From: Neorhizobium alkalisoli
Lineage (GTDB): Bacteria > Pseudomonadota > Alphaproteobacteria > Rhizobiales > Rhizobiaceae
Length of the DNA: 64,000 nucleotides
NCBI RefSeq assembly: GCF_002968635.1
Contig: NZ_PVBN01000005.1
Span: 62,001 to 126,000 of the forward strand
Direction: 5' to 3'
Shown: positions 32,064 to 41,246 of the stretch, piece by piece
Layout of the letters: each line of letters begins with the position of its first letter
How positions within the stretch are numbered: position 1 is the stretch's first letter
Made by a program: the position numbers and the translations under genes
Notes under the pieces: model-generated
Seen by the model: only the letters and a program-made list of their open reading frames with translations
The model's database searches: none
What the model was told of the DNA's origin: nothing

Positions 32064-32738
32064 ATGGGAAGCAGGGGGACCAATCGGAAAGTCGCTGCCG
32101 ACCAGCTCCTGCTGTTCGACAAGGACGAATGGCCGTCCACGCCGACTGCCGTTACCGGACCCAAGAGCAAGCTGATGTTCGTTCTTCGACCGACAAATCC
32201 GGTGGCCTTGCGGATGCATGAGGATGCCACGACTCATTTGGCAGTTCAGCGCGGACGGGACGCCTACCCGCCACATCTGCTGCATATGAGCCTGCTTTGC
32301 ATGGGCCAGTTCGACAAACCTCCGACGCGGCTCATCGAGAGAACGAGAGCGATCGCAGCCGGAATACAGGCGCGGCCAATTCCGATAACCCTCGATAGCG
32401 CCGGCCTGTTCGGCAACAGCCGACATCTTGCTCTCTATCGTCCGAAGGGCAATGGGTTGGTGAACCAGTTCGTGGGGATGCTTGGCCGTGCCTTGGCTCA
32501 AAACAATCTTCCGGGCTTTCAAGCGAATGCATTCATGCCGCATGTGACGCTGGCTTACGACTGCAGAGATATCGAGCCCCTGCCCCTCGCACGCAACTAC
32601 GCGTGGATCTCCGGCGAATTCATGCTCGTCTATAGCTACCACGGCCAAGCCCGCCACGAAGAGCTTGGACGATGGGCTTTCGATCCGAAGGCCGTGCCCT
32701 ACCCGTCGAATTTCGAACAATTGAAGCTGGCGGTCTGA
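32064..32738 (+). CDS. 2'-5' RNA ligase / cyclic phosphodiesterase superfamily protein
   Basis: A 224-aa protein with the two HxS/T motifs of the 2H superfamily: HMSLLCMG and HVTLAYD, separated by ~140 residues as in LigT/ThpR. The core lacks an insertion of bacterial ThpR but keeps the LFVVR-like strand (KLMFVLRPTN). Members hydrolyse or join 2',5' or 2',3'-cyclic phosphates in RNA; the physiological substrate here is unknown. GGAG lies 8 bases before ATG 32064. It is divergent from ogt. Confidence 0.75.
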   Translation: MGSRGTNRKVAADQLLLFDKDEWPSTPTAVTGPKSKLMFVLRPTNPVALRMHEDATTHLAVQRGRDAYPPHLLHMSLLCMGQFDKPPTRLIERTRAIAAGIQARPIPITLDSAGLFGNSRHLALYRPKGNGLVNQFVGMLGRALAQNNLPGFQANAFMPHVTLAYDCRDIEPLPLARNYAWISGEFMLVYSYHGQARHEELGRWAFDPKAVPYPSNFEQLKLAV

Positions 32739-32821
32739 ATGAAGGAATATTTTTCGGAGCCATGTCGGATCGGTCGGCTCCGCCACGTTCTAAGAACGGT
32801 CACACGATAGAGGAGAGCAAA

Positions 32822-33331
32822 ATGGCCATCCAGAAGCACAAGATCGTCCCGCATCTCTGGTTCGAGAACAATGCGGAAGAAGCCGTCAATTTTTATATAT
32901 CGGTGTTTAAAAACTCGCGCATCACCGACGTTTCCCGTTATGGCGATGTCGGACCCGGCCCCAAGGGCCAGGTAATGGCCATGGGCTTCGAGCTTGAAGG
33001 CCAGAGCTTTGCAGCGATCAACGGAGGACCGTGGGCAAAATTCAACGGCGCGGTCTCGTTCCTCATCCATTGCGAGACGCAGAAGGAGATCGACGGATAT
33101 TATGAAAAGCTGGCCGAAGGCGGGCAGGAACAGCCCTGCGGCTGGCTGACGGATCGGTTCGGTCTCGTCTGGCAGGTCAACTACGCCAAGCTGCCGAAAA
33201 TGCTGACGGACAGCGATGCTCTCCGGGCCAACCGCGTGATGGAGGCGATGCTGTCGATGAAAAAGATCGACATCGCCACACTGGATGCAGCCTATGAAGA
33301 AAGTACTACCTTGGAAGCCGCGCGAGCCTAG
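32822..33331 (+). CDS. PhnB-like VOC-family protein (3-demethylubiquinone-9 methyltransferase-like domain)
   Basis: A 169-aa protein of the PhnB-type glyoxalase fold: [42 protein letters not shown], and [15 protein letters not shown]. The HLWF and WQ positions are those of the VOC metal or cofactor site, although PhnB-like members often lack metal ligands. The function is not known; the family includes antibiotic-binding and isomerase-like proteins. GAGGAGAG precedes ATG 32822. Its stop shares CTAG with the convergent chemoreceptor gene. Confidence 0.8.
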   Translation: MAIQKHKIVPHLWFENNAEEAVNFYISVFKNSRITDVSRYGDVGPGPKGQVMAMGFELEGQSFAAINGGPWAKFNGAVSFLIHCETQKEIDGYYEKLAEGGQEQPCGWLTDRFGLVWQVNYAKLPKMLTDSDALRANRVMEAMLSMKKIDIATLDAAYEESTTLEAARA

Positions 33332-34770
33332 ACCCGGATCGCCAGGCGCAGGCCACCCCAATGGCGGCCGTTGACGGTGATCGGGGCGGAAATATCCTTC
33401 ATCAGCACGAACTGACCGCCACCCATGTCGCGGCGATAGGTCTGCAGAAGGAAGGGTTCCGTGTTACGGCCTGCGGCGAGCCCGACGCGATCGTTGAAGA
33501 TGCGCCGATTGCGGCAATTGGCAGTGTTCCAGGTCGGATCACCGGGGCGCTGGCGCTGCGAGAATTTGCGGTTATGGGTCGGCAGGTAGCCATTTTCGTC
33601 CACCGCCGCGCAGAAGGCGATACGCTCGTCGCTTTCCGGCGACGCTTCCTGGATCGGCGGCAGGACAGTGTCTGTGAATTCGGTAAAGCGGGTCATGTAC
33701 TGAACGGGGTCAGAGCCGGGGATCGCCGCATATTGCCGGTCGAAGAGCGAGGCCATGTCGATACGGCCGGATTTGACGCCCGCTTCGAAAGCGGCTGAGA
33801 CATCCGCGGCAAGCGTTATCACCTGTCGGATGTAGGGACTGTCCGGCGTCTCCACGCCGGCATTCGCCGTCGCCTGTATCATCCGCTCGGAAATCGTCAC
33901 CATATCGCCGACGCGAGCAGAGGTCTGCTGAAGCTGATCGTTGGATTTCAGGATGGCGCTGGCAGCGGAGGCAATCGAGGAAGCGAATTCACCGCACTGC
34001 CGGTCGACGGTTTCGGTGGTGCCGGCTAGGGCGGATGCATTGTCGAGAATCCGTGTCATGACGTCTTCGACGCCCTTGAAGGACCCCTGCACTTTCACCG
34101 CGGTCGTCTTTACACCTTCGGCGGAACGGCTTGCACCCTCGCCGGCCGCCACAAGCCGGTCGATACGGCTGTTCAGCTGGTCGAGCGTTGCCTGAATGGA
34201 ACTGGTCGTTTGAGAGGTCTGCAGGGACAGCGCCCGAACCTCGGCTGCGACCACCGCAAAACCCTTGCCCGCGTCGCCTGCTCGCGCGGCCTCGATCGCC
34301 GCGTTGAGCGCCAAAAGGTTCGTCTGCCGGGCAATCGTGCCGATGGCGTCGGCCAACCGCCCGACGTCACCCAGCGCGGCGGAAAACAGCTTGATCTCCG
34401 CTCCGATCTCCTGCGAGGCATTGACCATATGGTCGATGGCGGTGACGGAACCGGAAAGCTGCTCGGCCTGCGCGCCCAATACCTGGCGGGCGCTCGCGGT
34501 CAGTTCATCGGATTCGTGCAGTGAGCGAGCGATCTGGCCGTTGGCTTCGGCGATCGATTGGGCGGATTGCGTCAGACGCCCCAGAAGTGCAGCATGCTGT
34601 GAAGACTGAGCGGCGGTATCCTGGACAGCCCCGGCAATATCGACGAGGTGGAGACCAAGAGCCGAAGCCTCGCCCGCCAGCTTGACGACGGAATGCTTCA
34701 ATACTTCTGCATCGAGCGCCTCCGAATCCGGCCGCTCGGCTATTTTAAAGACCTGTCCGCTCACGCTCAC
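33328..34770 (-). CDS. Soluble methyl-accepting chemotaxis protein with C-terminal sensor domain
   Basis: A 480-aa protein without membrane segments. Residues ~75-330 form the MCP signalling coiled coil with the tip motif [33 protein letters not shown]. The C-terminal ~130 residues (from [15 protein letters not shown]) form a sensor-like domain with [26 protein letters not shown], and [21 protein letters not shown], found after the MCP domain in some alphaproteobacterial cytoplasmic receptors. This inverted order (signal domain before sensor) suggests sensing of an intracellular metabolite. I start at GTG 34770, 5 bases after GGGAGG; the TTG at 34797 has no site. There are no che genes nearby. 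Confidence 0.8.
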   Translation of the reverse strand: MSVSGQVFKIAERPDSEALDAEVLKHSVVKLAGEASALGLHLVDIAGAVQDTAAQSSQHAALLGRLTQSAQSIAEANGQIARSLHESDELTASARQVLGAQAEQLSGSVTAIDHMVNASQEIGAEIKLFSAALGDVGRLADAIGTIARQTNLLALNAAIEAARAGDAGKGFAVVAAEVRALSLQTSQTTSSIQATLDQLNSRIDRLVAAGEGASRSAEGVKTTAVKVQGSFKGVEDVMTRILDNASALAGTTETVDRQCGEFASSIASAASAILKSNDQLQQTSARVGDMVTISERMIQATANAGVETPDSPYIRQVITLAADVSAAFEAGVKSGRIDMASLFDRQYAAIPGSDPVQYMTRFTEFTDTVLPPIQEASPESDERIAFCAAVDENGYLPTHNRKFSQRQRPGDPTWNTANCRNRRIFNDRVGLAAGRNTEPFLLQTYRRDMGGGQFVLMKDISAPITVNGRHWGGLRLAIRV

Positions 34771-34898
34771 CTCGACCTCCCAAATATTAGGAGACAATAG
34801 GATAGCTATGGTTAACGGACAGTTTCCGCGCGCAATGCGCGCGAAACTATACTTTAGGATGAAGCCTCTACACTCGCGGCTGTTACACCGGAAGCAAT

Positions 34899-35060
34899 TT
34901 AGACGAGCTTGTCGAAAGCGTTGGGGTCAATGCCGAGGGTGTTCAGATCACGGCTCGTCGGACGACGATGGTTTTCTACGGCAGCCGAAACTGCAATTGC
35001 GGCGCTGACGACGGCAAAGGCGCGACCAAACGCACCACGGTTCTTCTTCTGTACGGTCAT
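34899..35060 (-). CDS. Small conserved protein, 53 aa
   Basis: A 53-aa protein [20 protein letters not shown]..., with a short hydrophobic helix ([18 protein letters not shown]) and a C-terminal [16 protein letters not shown]. Rhizobial genomes commonly have short proteins of this pattern; their function is unknown. The ATG at 35060 has AAGGAG upstream. The long in-frame extension to 35243 is not used. It might be membrane-peripheral because of the helix. Confidence 0.6.
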   Translation of the reverse strand: MTVQKKNRGAFGRAFAVVSAAIAVSAAVENHRRPTSRDLNTLGIDPNAFDKLV

Positions 35061-35165
35061 GATATTCTCTCCTTTTCTTTCCTTCTGCTGAAATATGAGG
35101 TCGGACCGTCTTTTGTGCAACGCACAACAGAACAAGGGAGCCATGCAACTGTCACATAACGCCAG

Positions 35166-35179
35166 TTGAGCCAGATCAA
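35166..35179 (+). promoter_or_regulatory. FNR/FixK-like box
   Basis: TTGAG-CCAG-ATCAA differs at one base from the FNR/FixK consensus TTGAT-N4-ATCAA. It is 58 bp before the ArsC/Spx-like start at 35237, a suitable place for activation under low oxygen. A single match of this length occurs by chance, so the call is tentative. Confidence 0.35.
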
Positions 35180-35236
35180 CGACTTGCATGGAGAGGGTGC
35201 CTCTTGATATCGATCCCTCATGGCAAGGGGTATTCG

Positions 35237-35590
35237 ATGGCAATCACGATCTACGGCATCAGGAACTGCGATACGATGAAGAAAGCCCGCGAGTGGCTGG
35301 ACCGCAGGGGTGTCACCTATGACTTTCATGACTACAAGGTCGCCGGCATTGATCGCACGTTTCTGGAAGCGTGGACGAGCCGCGCCGGCTGGGAGATCGT
35401 GCTCAACCGTGCCGGGACGACCTTCAAGAAACTCGATGAAGCCGACAAGGTTGGCCTCGACCGCCAGAAGGCGATCGATTTGATGCTCGCTCAACCTTCG
35501 ATGATCAAGCGCCCGGTGCTTGAAGCCGACGACAAGCTGATCGTCGGCTTCAAGCCCGAGATCTACGAGGAGGCGTTCGGCGGGAACTGA
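35237..35590 (+). CDS. ArsC/Spx-family protein (YffB-like)
   Basis: A 117-aa thioredoxin-fold protein: ITIYGIRNCDTMKKAREWLDRRG with the single cysteine Cys10 of the YffB subgroup, and MIKRPVLEADDKLIVGFKPEIYEEAF, which contains the arginine (KRP) used to bind the anion. It lacks the second and third cysteines of arsenate reductase, so a glutathione-dependent reductase or Spx-like regulator is more likely. ATG 35237 has AAGGGG upstream. It is followed 2 bases later by the ybaK-like gene, suggesting one transcript, possibly under the FNR-like box. Confidence 0.8.
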   Translation: MAITIYGIRNCDTMKKAREWLDRRGVTYDFHDYKVAGIDRTFLEAWTSRAGWEIVLNRAGTTFKKLDEADKVGLDRQKAIDLMLAQPSMIKRPVLEADDKLIVGFKPEIYEEAFGGN

Positions 35591-35592
35591 GC

Positions 35593-36066
35593 ATGTCCAA
35601 GACAACTCGCGCCACACAGACCCTGGAGAAGGCGGACGTCGCCTTTACTGTCGTGACCTATGACTACGACCCGAATGCCGATCGGATCGGCCTGCAGGCG
35701 GCGGAAGCGATCGGCGAAGATCCTTGCCGGGTTCTGAAGACGCTCATGGCAGAGGTCGACGGCAAGCCGGTCTGCGTCGTCGTACCGTCCGATCGCGAGG
35801 TGTCGATGAAGAAGCTGGCTGCCGCCTTCGGCGGCAAGTCGGCGGCCATGATGAAGCCGGCGGAAGCCGAGCGCGCCACCGGTTATCACGTCGGCGGCAT
35901 CAGTCCCTTCGGCCAAAAGAAGTTGGTACCCACGGCGATCGAAATCACTGCACTCGACGAGCAGCACGTGTATATCAATGGTGGGCAACGCGGCTTGCAG
36001 GTCCGGCTTGATCCGAAAGCGGCTCGCGATGTCCTGAAGGCGATTGCCGCCCCATTGGTCGCGTGA
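35593..36066 (+). CDS. ybaK: Cys-tRNA(Pro)/Cys-tRNA(Cys) deacylase
   Basis: A 157-aa YbaK protein: DPNADRIGLQAAEAIGEDPCRVLKTLMAEVDGKPVCVVVPSDREVSMKKLAAAFG and GYHVGGISPFGQKK, which is the substrate pocket signature (GGISP) of the family with the catalytic lysine in VLKTL. It edits cysteine mischarged on tRNA(Pro). Start ATG 35593 lies 2 bases after the previous stop. The MBL-fold gene follows with only 8 bases of gap or an overlap if its GTG start is used. Confidence 0.9.
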   Translation: MSKTTRATQTLEKADVAFTVVTYDYDPNADRIGLQAAEAIGEDPCRVLKTLMAEVDGKPVCVVVPSDREVSMKKLAAAFGGKSAAMMKPAEAERATGYHVGGISPFGQKKLVPTAIEITALDEQHVYINGGQRGLQVRLDPKAARDVLKAIAAPLVA

Positions 36067-36074
36067 GGCTCCCC

Positions 36075-36965
36075 ATGCTTGAGATGATCGAGACGCTTCG
36101 CATCCTTCAACCTTATCCGGGCATCTTCGCCTATTACGACGGCCGTGTGGCCGCCAAGCGGCTATATTCGGAAGCTGCAAACTGGTTGGACGACGGCGCC
36201 TATTCTCTCGGCGTATCCTCCTATGCCGTCGTCAATCAAGGCGAGGCGCTGGTCTACGACACGCATATCTCCATCGAGCACGCCAAGGTGATCCGGCGTC
36301 ACCTACAAGATCTTGGCGTCACCAAGATTCGCGTCGTGCTGAGCCACTGGCACAAGGACCACATTGCCGGAAATGCCGTATTCACTGATTGCGAGATCAT
36401 CGCCCTCCAGCTGACTGCGGAGAAACTCGCGCAGAACCGCGAGAAGATAGAGAGGGCAAATCCGCCGATCCTGCCACTGGTCATGCCGACAACCATTTTC
36501 GAAGAACGGCTCGAGTTCACGGTCGGCCATCGCAACGTGGAACTGCACCACTTCGCAATCCATAGTGCCGACGGCAACGTTCTATGGCTGCCCGATGAAA
36601 AGCTGCTGTTTGCCGGCGATACGCTCGAGGACACGGTCACCTATATTTCGGAAGCCGCCGAGATCGGGACGCATATCGCCGAGCTTGCGCGCATGCGGAG
36701 TTGGTCGATCGGAAAAGTGCTGCCGGCGCATGGCGATGCGGACCGTATCGCCTCCGGCGGATATGAACCGAGCCTGATCGACGCCAACCGCGCCTATCTT
36801 CAGCGCCTGGCAGGCGCTTTCGCCGCCGGCAGACCGGTGGAGCCGTTACTTCGGTCCTTCGTCGCGGAAGAGATCGCCTCGGGCGCGGTTATCTATTTCG
36901 CGCCCTATGAGGCAGTTCATGCAAGCAACATTGCGGCGGTCGAAGCCGCGCTGAGGCAAGCTTAG
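36075..36965 (+). CDS. MBL-fold metallohydrolase
   Basis: A 296-aa protein with the metallo-beta-lactamase core: VLSHWHKDHIAGN (HxHxDH ligands; the first histidine is followed by W), ELHHFAIHSADGNVLWLPDEKLLFAGD (the Asp ligand), and LPAHGD for the last ligand. The substrate is unknown; it resembles lactonase or glyoxalase II-like proteins of rhizobia. I start at ATG 36075 (after GAGG); an upstream GTG at 36063 overlaps the ybaK stop. It ends the spx-ybaK-MBL operon. Confidence 0.8.
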   Translation: MLEMIETLRILQPYPGIFAYYDGRVAAKRLYSEAANWLDDGAYSLGVSSYAVVNQGEALVYDTHISIEHAKVIRRHLQDLGVTKIRVVLSHWHKDHIAGNAVFTDCEIIALQLTAEKLAQNREKIERANPPILPLVMPTTIFEERLEFTVGHRNVELHHFAIHSADGNVLWLPDEKLLFAGDTLEDTVTYISEAAEIGTHIAELARMRSWSIGKVLPAHGDADRIASGGYEPSLIDANRAYLQRLAGAFAAGRPVEPLLRSFVAEEIASGAVIYFAPYEAVHASNIAAVEAALRQA

Positions 36966-37085
36966 CGGCGGCCGCGATACCTTCAGCATGGTTCTTTGGT
37001 GCCGGTTTGTCGGCTTCGCGTCTTCATTTTCGCCTCAAAGCTCTTTAAGTCTCATCACCCGGATAGAGAAAGCAGAGGGCCATCC

Positions 37086-38339
37086 ATGACAATCGTGCCG
37101 AATTTTCAAACCGTCGTTGATCCTCAGAAACTCGAAAAGCTGGCGGAAGTGGCCGTCAAGGTGGGTCTCAGGCTCGAAAAGGGCCAGGATCTCGTGATCA
37201 CGGCACCGCTTCCCGCCCTGCCGCTCGTGCGCCTCATCACCAAACATGCCTACAAGGCCGGTGCCGGTCTCGTCACCACGTTCTATTCCGACGAGGAAAC
37301 GACGCTCGCCCGCTACGAGCACGCTCCGGACGCCAGCTTCGACAAAGCCTCCGAATGGCTCTACGAGGGCATGGCCAAGGCTTATGCGAACGGGGCGGCA
37401 CGGCTCGCGATCTCAGGAGACAATCCGATGCTGCTCGCAGCTCAGGACCCCGCCAAGGTGGCTCGCGCCAACAAGGCCAATTCCATGGCCTACAAGCCGG
37501 CACTCGAAAAGATCGCCAATTTCGACATCAACTGGAACATCGTCTCCTATCCCAATCCCTCCTGGGCGCGCCAGGTCTTCCCGGGAGTTCCCGACGATGT
37601 TGCCGTCGGCAAGCTCGCGGAGGCGATTTTCGCGGCCTCGCGCGTCGATGTCGCCGATCCCGTGGCGGCGTGGGAGGAGCACAACACCAACCTCAGGAAA
37701 CGCTCGGCCTGGCTGAATGGCGAGCGGTTCTCGGCACTCCGCTTCACCGGCCCCGGCACCGATCTGACGGTGGGCCTTGCCGATGGCCATGAATGGCATG
37801 GCGGAGCGTCCACCGCCAAGAACGGCATCACCTGCAATCCGAACATTCCGACCGAAGAGGTCTTCACGACGCCGCATGCGCTCAAGGTCGAGGGTTACGT
37901 CTCGAGCACCAAGCCCCTGTCACACCAGGGCACGCTGATCGACAACATCCAGGTGAGGTTCGAAGGCGGCCGTATCGTCGACGCCAAGGCTTCAAAGGGC
38001 GAGGAAGTGCTGAACAAGGTGCTCGACACGGACGAGGGCGCCCGGCGGCTCGGCGAGGTGGCCCTCGTGCCGCACTCCTCGCCGATCTCGAAGAGCGGCG
38101 TGCTTTTCTACAATACCCTTTTCGACGAAAACGCCTCCTGCCACATCGCGCTCGGCCAATGCTATTCGAAATGCTTCCTGGACGGTGCGTCACTCAGCCA
38201 GGATCAGATCAAGGCGCAGGGCGGCAATTCCAGCCTCATTCATATCGACTGGATGATCGGCTCCAACCAGGTCGACATCGACGGCATCAAAGCCGATGGC
38301 GTCAAGGTTCCGGTCATGCGCAAGGGTGAGTGGGCCTGA
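37086..38339 (+). CDS. Aminopeptidase, M29 family (AmpS/ApS-type)
   Basis: A 417-aa protein of the M29 (thermophilic aminopeptidase-like) family: LEKLAEVAVKVGLRLEKGQDLVITAPLPALPLVRLITKHAYKAGAGLVTTFYSDEE at the N-terminus, and metal-ligand regions ending with GQCYSKCFLDG and SLIHIDWMIGS. These enzymes use two divalent metals in a dimeric barrel to release N-terminal residues from peptides in the cytosol. ATG 37086 is chosen because the following residues match the conserved N-terminus; GAGGGCC lies upstream. It is convergent with the next gene, with a hairpin between. Confidence 0.9.
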   Translation: MTIVPNFQTVVDPQKLEKLAEVAVKVGLRLEKGQDLVITAPLPALPLVRLITKHAYKAGAGLVTTFYSDEETTLARYEHAPDASFDKASEWLYEGMAKAYANGAARLAISGDNPMLLAAQDPAKVARANKANSMAYKPALEKIANFDINWNIVSYPNPSWARQVFPGVPDDVAVGKLAEAIFAASRVDVADPVAAWEEHNTNLRKRSAWLNGERFSALRFTGPGTDLTVGLADGHEWHGGASTAKNGITCNPNIPTEEVFTTPHALKVEGYVSSTKPLSHQGTLIDNIQVRFEGGRIVDAKASKGEEVLNKVLDTDEGARRLGEVALVPHSSPISKSGVLFYNTLFDENASCHIALGQCYSKCFLDGASLSQDQIKAQGGNSSLIHIDWMIGSNQVDIDGIKADGVKVPVMRKGEWA

Positions 38340-38345
38340 GGCGCC

Positions 38346-38372
38346 GGACCGGCGATCTCTCGTCGCCGGTCC
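38346..38372. terminator. Hairpin between convergent genes
   Basis: Perfect 10-base arms GGACCGGCGA (38346-38355) and TCGCCGGTCC (38363-38372) with a 7-base loop lie directly after the M29 gene and before the end of the convergent phosphatase-fold gene. No T-run follows, so it could be Rho-independent only weakly; position favours bidirectional termination. Confidence 0.45.
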
Positions 38373-38387
38373 CATCCAGATTATTCG

Positions 38388-39497
38388 TCAGATATCGAGG
38401 TCAACCCAGATGGCGGCATGATCGGACGCCGCCTGGTTCGGGCTTATGATCTGCGGGTAGGTCTCCCAGCGCTTCGGCCTTGATCCGGGCCAGGCGCCCT
38501 TGCGGAACACCCCACCCCGCTCGACCGTCTCGAAAAGTTTGGGCGAGAGCAGAAGGTAGTCGATCTTGTTGTCGGCATTGCCGAGCCCGAAAGTCCCCGG
38601 ATGGCCTCCGTCATCGAATTGCGGATGGACAAAGGCGTCCTTGAGCGACGTCTGCATCAAGGGCGCAAGAGGCGCGCTGTCAGGCGTGTCGTTCAAGTCA
38701 CCGATGACGGCGATGTATTCGAAGCCGGCCGACAACAATTGTTCGTAGATTTCCGCAACCCGGGTCGCCTGGGCCTTGCGACGCGCATCGGACGACTGAG
38801 CGCTGCCAAAACCCTTGCTCTTGAAGTGGTTGACCAGAACCACCAGCTTCGTCCCCCTTGGGGTGGTGATGTAGTATTCCGGGCAATCGCGGGAAAAGAT
38901 CGGATCCCCATTTGTACCGCGATCGTCAACATGGCTGCGCATCGTGTCGATGGCGTAGTTCTCGCGGGTCATGATGCCGACATCGATCCCGCGATCGTCG
39001 TTGCCGTCGATGACCATCACCTGACGATAGGGCCTGCCTTCGACCGCCGGAAGAATCTGGTTGTTGAATGCCCAGAGGACTGGTCGGCTTTCCGCTTCGA
39101 CAACTCCCAGAACATCCGCCTCGATGTCGTGCATCACGCGGGCGGTGTTGCGCATGGCCTCTTCGTCCACGGGCTCTTCACGCAATTCGAGTGATCCCAC
39201 CCAGTCAATCCGTCCGTTGGCGGTGATGACGACACCACCGGTCCTCGGCCGCTTGAGGAGGTTGCCTCTATTGCGCCGGAGGATGACGAAAGGGCCGGTG
39301 TCGCTTTTCTCCATACCAAGCTCGACAACCAGTACCGCCATCCGAGCCTTGTCCGCGGGACTATACTTTACCTGCCCCAGAAGTTTGTCCAGCTCGGCAA
39401 ACTGCTCCAGCACCTTTCTTCCTTCGGCCCAGGTATCGAGGTTCATCGCCTTCGCGCGATCGAACAGGTTCTCCACGTTGAATGCCGCCAACCTCAT
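38388..39497 (-). CDS. Endonuclease/exonuclease/phosphatase family protein
   Basis: A 369-aa cytoplasmic protein with the EEP fold: RLAAFNVENLFDR at the N-terminus (Asn for metal), then ADVLGVVEAESRPVLWAFN (Glu), GIDVGIMTRE, VLVNHFKSKGFG, YIAVIGDLNDTPDS (catalytic GDLND) and ASDHAAIWVDL (catalytic SDH). Substrate not determined; relatives include nucleases and phosphodiesterases. ATG 39497 is the first codon of the frame. It is divergent from the cyclase gene with a 210-base gap, which contains no other gene. Confidence 0.85.
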   Translation of the reverse strand: MRLAAFNVENLFDRAKAMNLDTWAEGRKVLEQFAELDKLLGQVKYSPADKARMAVLVVELGMEKSDTGPFVILRRNRGNLLKRPRTGGVVITANGRIDWVGSLELREEPVDEEAMRNTARVMHDIEADVLGVVEAESRPVLWAFNNQILPAVEGRPYRQVMVIDGNDDRGIDVGIMTRENYAIDTMRSHVDDRGTNGDPIFSRDCPEYYITTPRGTKLVVLVNHFKSKGFGSAQSSDARRKAQATRVAEIYEQLLSAGFEYIAVIGDLNDTPDSAPLAPLMQTSLKDAFVHPQFDDGGHPGTFGLGNADNKIDYLLLSPKLFETVERGGVFRKGAWPGSRPKRWETYPQIISPNQAASDHAAIWVDLDI

Positions 39498-39707
39498 GTG
39501 TCCCTCCCGTTGTATCCCTCAGAAGGTAATACGCTTCTGTTGCAGTTGCATGTCCGGACAACCTGCCTCGGGAAGGCCGGACCCGGACGGCGAAAGAAAC
39601 TGCTCCGAGCCAAGTTGACTTTTCCTCCGTTGCGGCCGGAGATTGAGAATGCCGGCATATTTCAGCTTCCGGCAGACGATGACGAAAAGCCAAAGAGGAA
39701 AGTCGCC

Positions 39708-40649
39708 ATGTTTTGCTCATTTGTTCGTCTGGCCGCGCCTATTGCTGCGGCGCTTCTTGGTATTGCCCCGATCTCCACCGCATTTGCCGAGGACCCCGGG
39801 CTGTGGAAAGTCTATAACGAGACGCTCAAGGGCGCCAAATATGTCGACCTCACCCATACAATCACACCGAACATCCCGGTCTGGGCCGGCTTCGGCAAAT
39901 CGCGTTTCGGCCAGGCAGCAGCCGGCACCGATCTCGAAGGTTTTGCGAAGAAGGGCGACACGTTCACATACGAAAAGCACGGCTTCAACGCCTCCACCTA
40001 CGACCTCGCGACCGACCAGCTCGGCACGCAGCTCGATCCACCGGCCCATTGGGCCCCCGAATATGCCGCCATCGATGAAATCCCTGCGACCTATGCGGTG
40101 CGGCCGCTCGTGGTCATCAACATCGAAGACAAGGTGAAAACCGATGCGGGTTATCACCTGCAGGTCGCCGACATTACGGGTTTTGAGGAAAAGCACGGGC
40201 GCATACCGGAGGGCTCCGTCGTCTTCGTGCGCTCCGGCTGGTACAAGAAATGGCCGGACCCTTCGCTCTCCACAACCCGGCCCTTCCCGGGCGTTTCGCT
40301 CGACGCGCTGAAGTTCCTTCACCTGGAGCGAAAGATCCTGTTCCACGGACATGAGCCGCTGGATACGGATACAACTCCGACACTGGAAGGCGAGCACTGG
40401 CTGATGCATAACGGCTTCGCACAGGCCGAAGGCGTCGCCAATCTCGACAAAGTGCCGGAGACGGGTGCGCTTGTCGCCATCGGTTATCCGAAATTTGGGG
40501 GCGGAGTGGGCGGTTACGCCCGCTACATCGCGATCTGCCCGCCGGATTGGCAATATGGCGTGACAGTCGGGGCGGTCCCGGAAGCGCCGCTACAGAAGTT
40601 CGACAAACCTCTGCATTTCGACGACAAGGCGGGCATGCGCATTCGCTGA
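39708..40649 (+). CDS. Secreted cyclase-family protein (kynurenine formamidase-like fold)
   Basis: A 313-aa protein with an N-terminal signal peptide (FCSFVRLAAPIAAALLGIAPISTAFAED). The putative-cyclase domain has VDLTHTITPNIPVW, LGTQLDPPAHWAPE (metal-binding GTH--PAH variant, with Gln in place of His), and SVVFVRSGW. Members hydrolyse N-formylkynurenine or isatin-like amides. The Thr/His pattern is slightly changed, so substrate specificity is uncertain. ATG 39708 has AGAGGAAAG upstream; the in-frame ORF extending to 39498 is rejected. Confidence 0.75.
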   Translation: MFCSFVRLAAPIAAALLGIAPISTAFAEDPGLWKVYNETLKGAKYVDLTHTITPNIPVWAGFGKSRFGQAAAGTDLEGFAKKGDTFTYEKHGFNASTYDLATDQLGTQLDPPAHWAPEYAAIDEIPATYAVRPLVVINIEDKVKTDAGYHLQVADITGFEEKHGRIPEGSVVFVRSGWYKKWPDPSLSTTRPFPGVSLDALKFLHLERKILFHGHEPLDTDTTPTLEGEHWLMHNGFAQAEGVANLDKVPETGALVAIGYPKFGGGVGGYARYIAICPPDWQYGVTVGAVPEAPLQKFDKPLHFDDKAGMRIR

Positions 40650-40652
40650 GAT

Positions 40653-41246
40653 CTACCGGAGGTCCTGGAGCGCGGCCTTTACGCGCTCCAGATGTCGCCT
40701 GCGCTTACCGTCTGTTGCCCGATCCATGTCGTGCAGTGCAAGCATGCGGAAATCGACCTTCCGGTTGCAGAACACGGCAATGCCGCGCTTGAGCTGTCGC
40801 CGCACCGGATCGCCCATGTAGAATCTCACGACCCACCATGGAGAACCGGTGGTCGTGAAAACCCGGAAATGACGGATATTGGTAAGAAGCGGTACGATCC
40901 TGCCGCCGTCCTTGTCATGCCGGAATGCCACGCCGGGTGCGAAAACGCGGTCGAAGAAGCCTTTCAGCACCGCCGGCAGATTGAACCACCATTGCGGGAA
41001 GACCAGCATCAATGCCTCGGCCTCTCGCAGCCGCTTCACCAGACCGGCTACATCGGAGGTATCGTAAGGCACATCGAAATAACCGCGCCTCTCCTTCTCC
41101 GTGAGCCGTGGATCGAAGTTCTCGGCGTAAAGATCGAGAAAATCGACCGTGTGGCCATTCCCCTCCAGCGTTTCCCGGACAGTGAGCGCGACCGATGCGG
41201 CGAAACTTTCCGGCAAGGGGTGAGCCAGAACCAGAAGCACATGCAT
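40653..41246 (-). CDS. NAD(P)H-dependent quinone oxidoreductase (flavodoxin-like fold)
   Basis: A 197-aa protein: [40 protein letters not shown] at the N-terminus, LMLVFPQWWFNLPAVLKGFFDRVFAPGVAF (flavin-binding loop), and TTGSPWW. The pattern is that of modulator of drug activity B / NQO1-like reductases, which use FMN or FAD to reduce quinones by two electrons. Its ATG overlaps the xseA stop (ATGA), so it is translated from the xseA transcript. Confidence 0.85.
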   Translation of the reverse strand: MHVLLVLAHPLPESFAASVALTVRETLEGNGHTVDFLDLYAENFDPRLTEKERRGYFDVPYDTSDVAGLVKRLREAEALMLVFPQWWFNLPAVLKGFFDRVFAPGVAFRHDKDGGRIVPLLTNIRHFRVFTTTGSPWWVVRFYMGDPVRRQLKRGIAVFCNRKVDFRMLALHDMDRATDGKRRRHLERVKAALQDLR

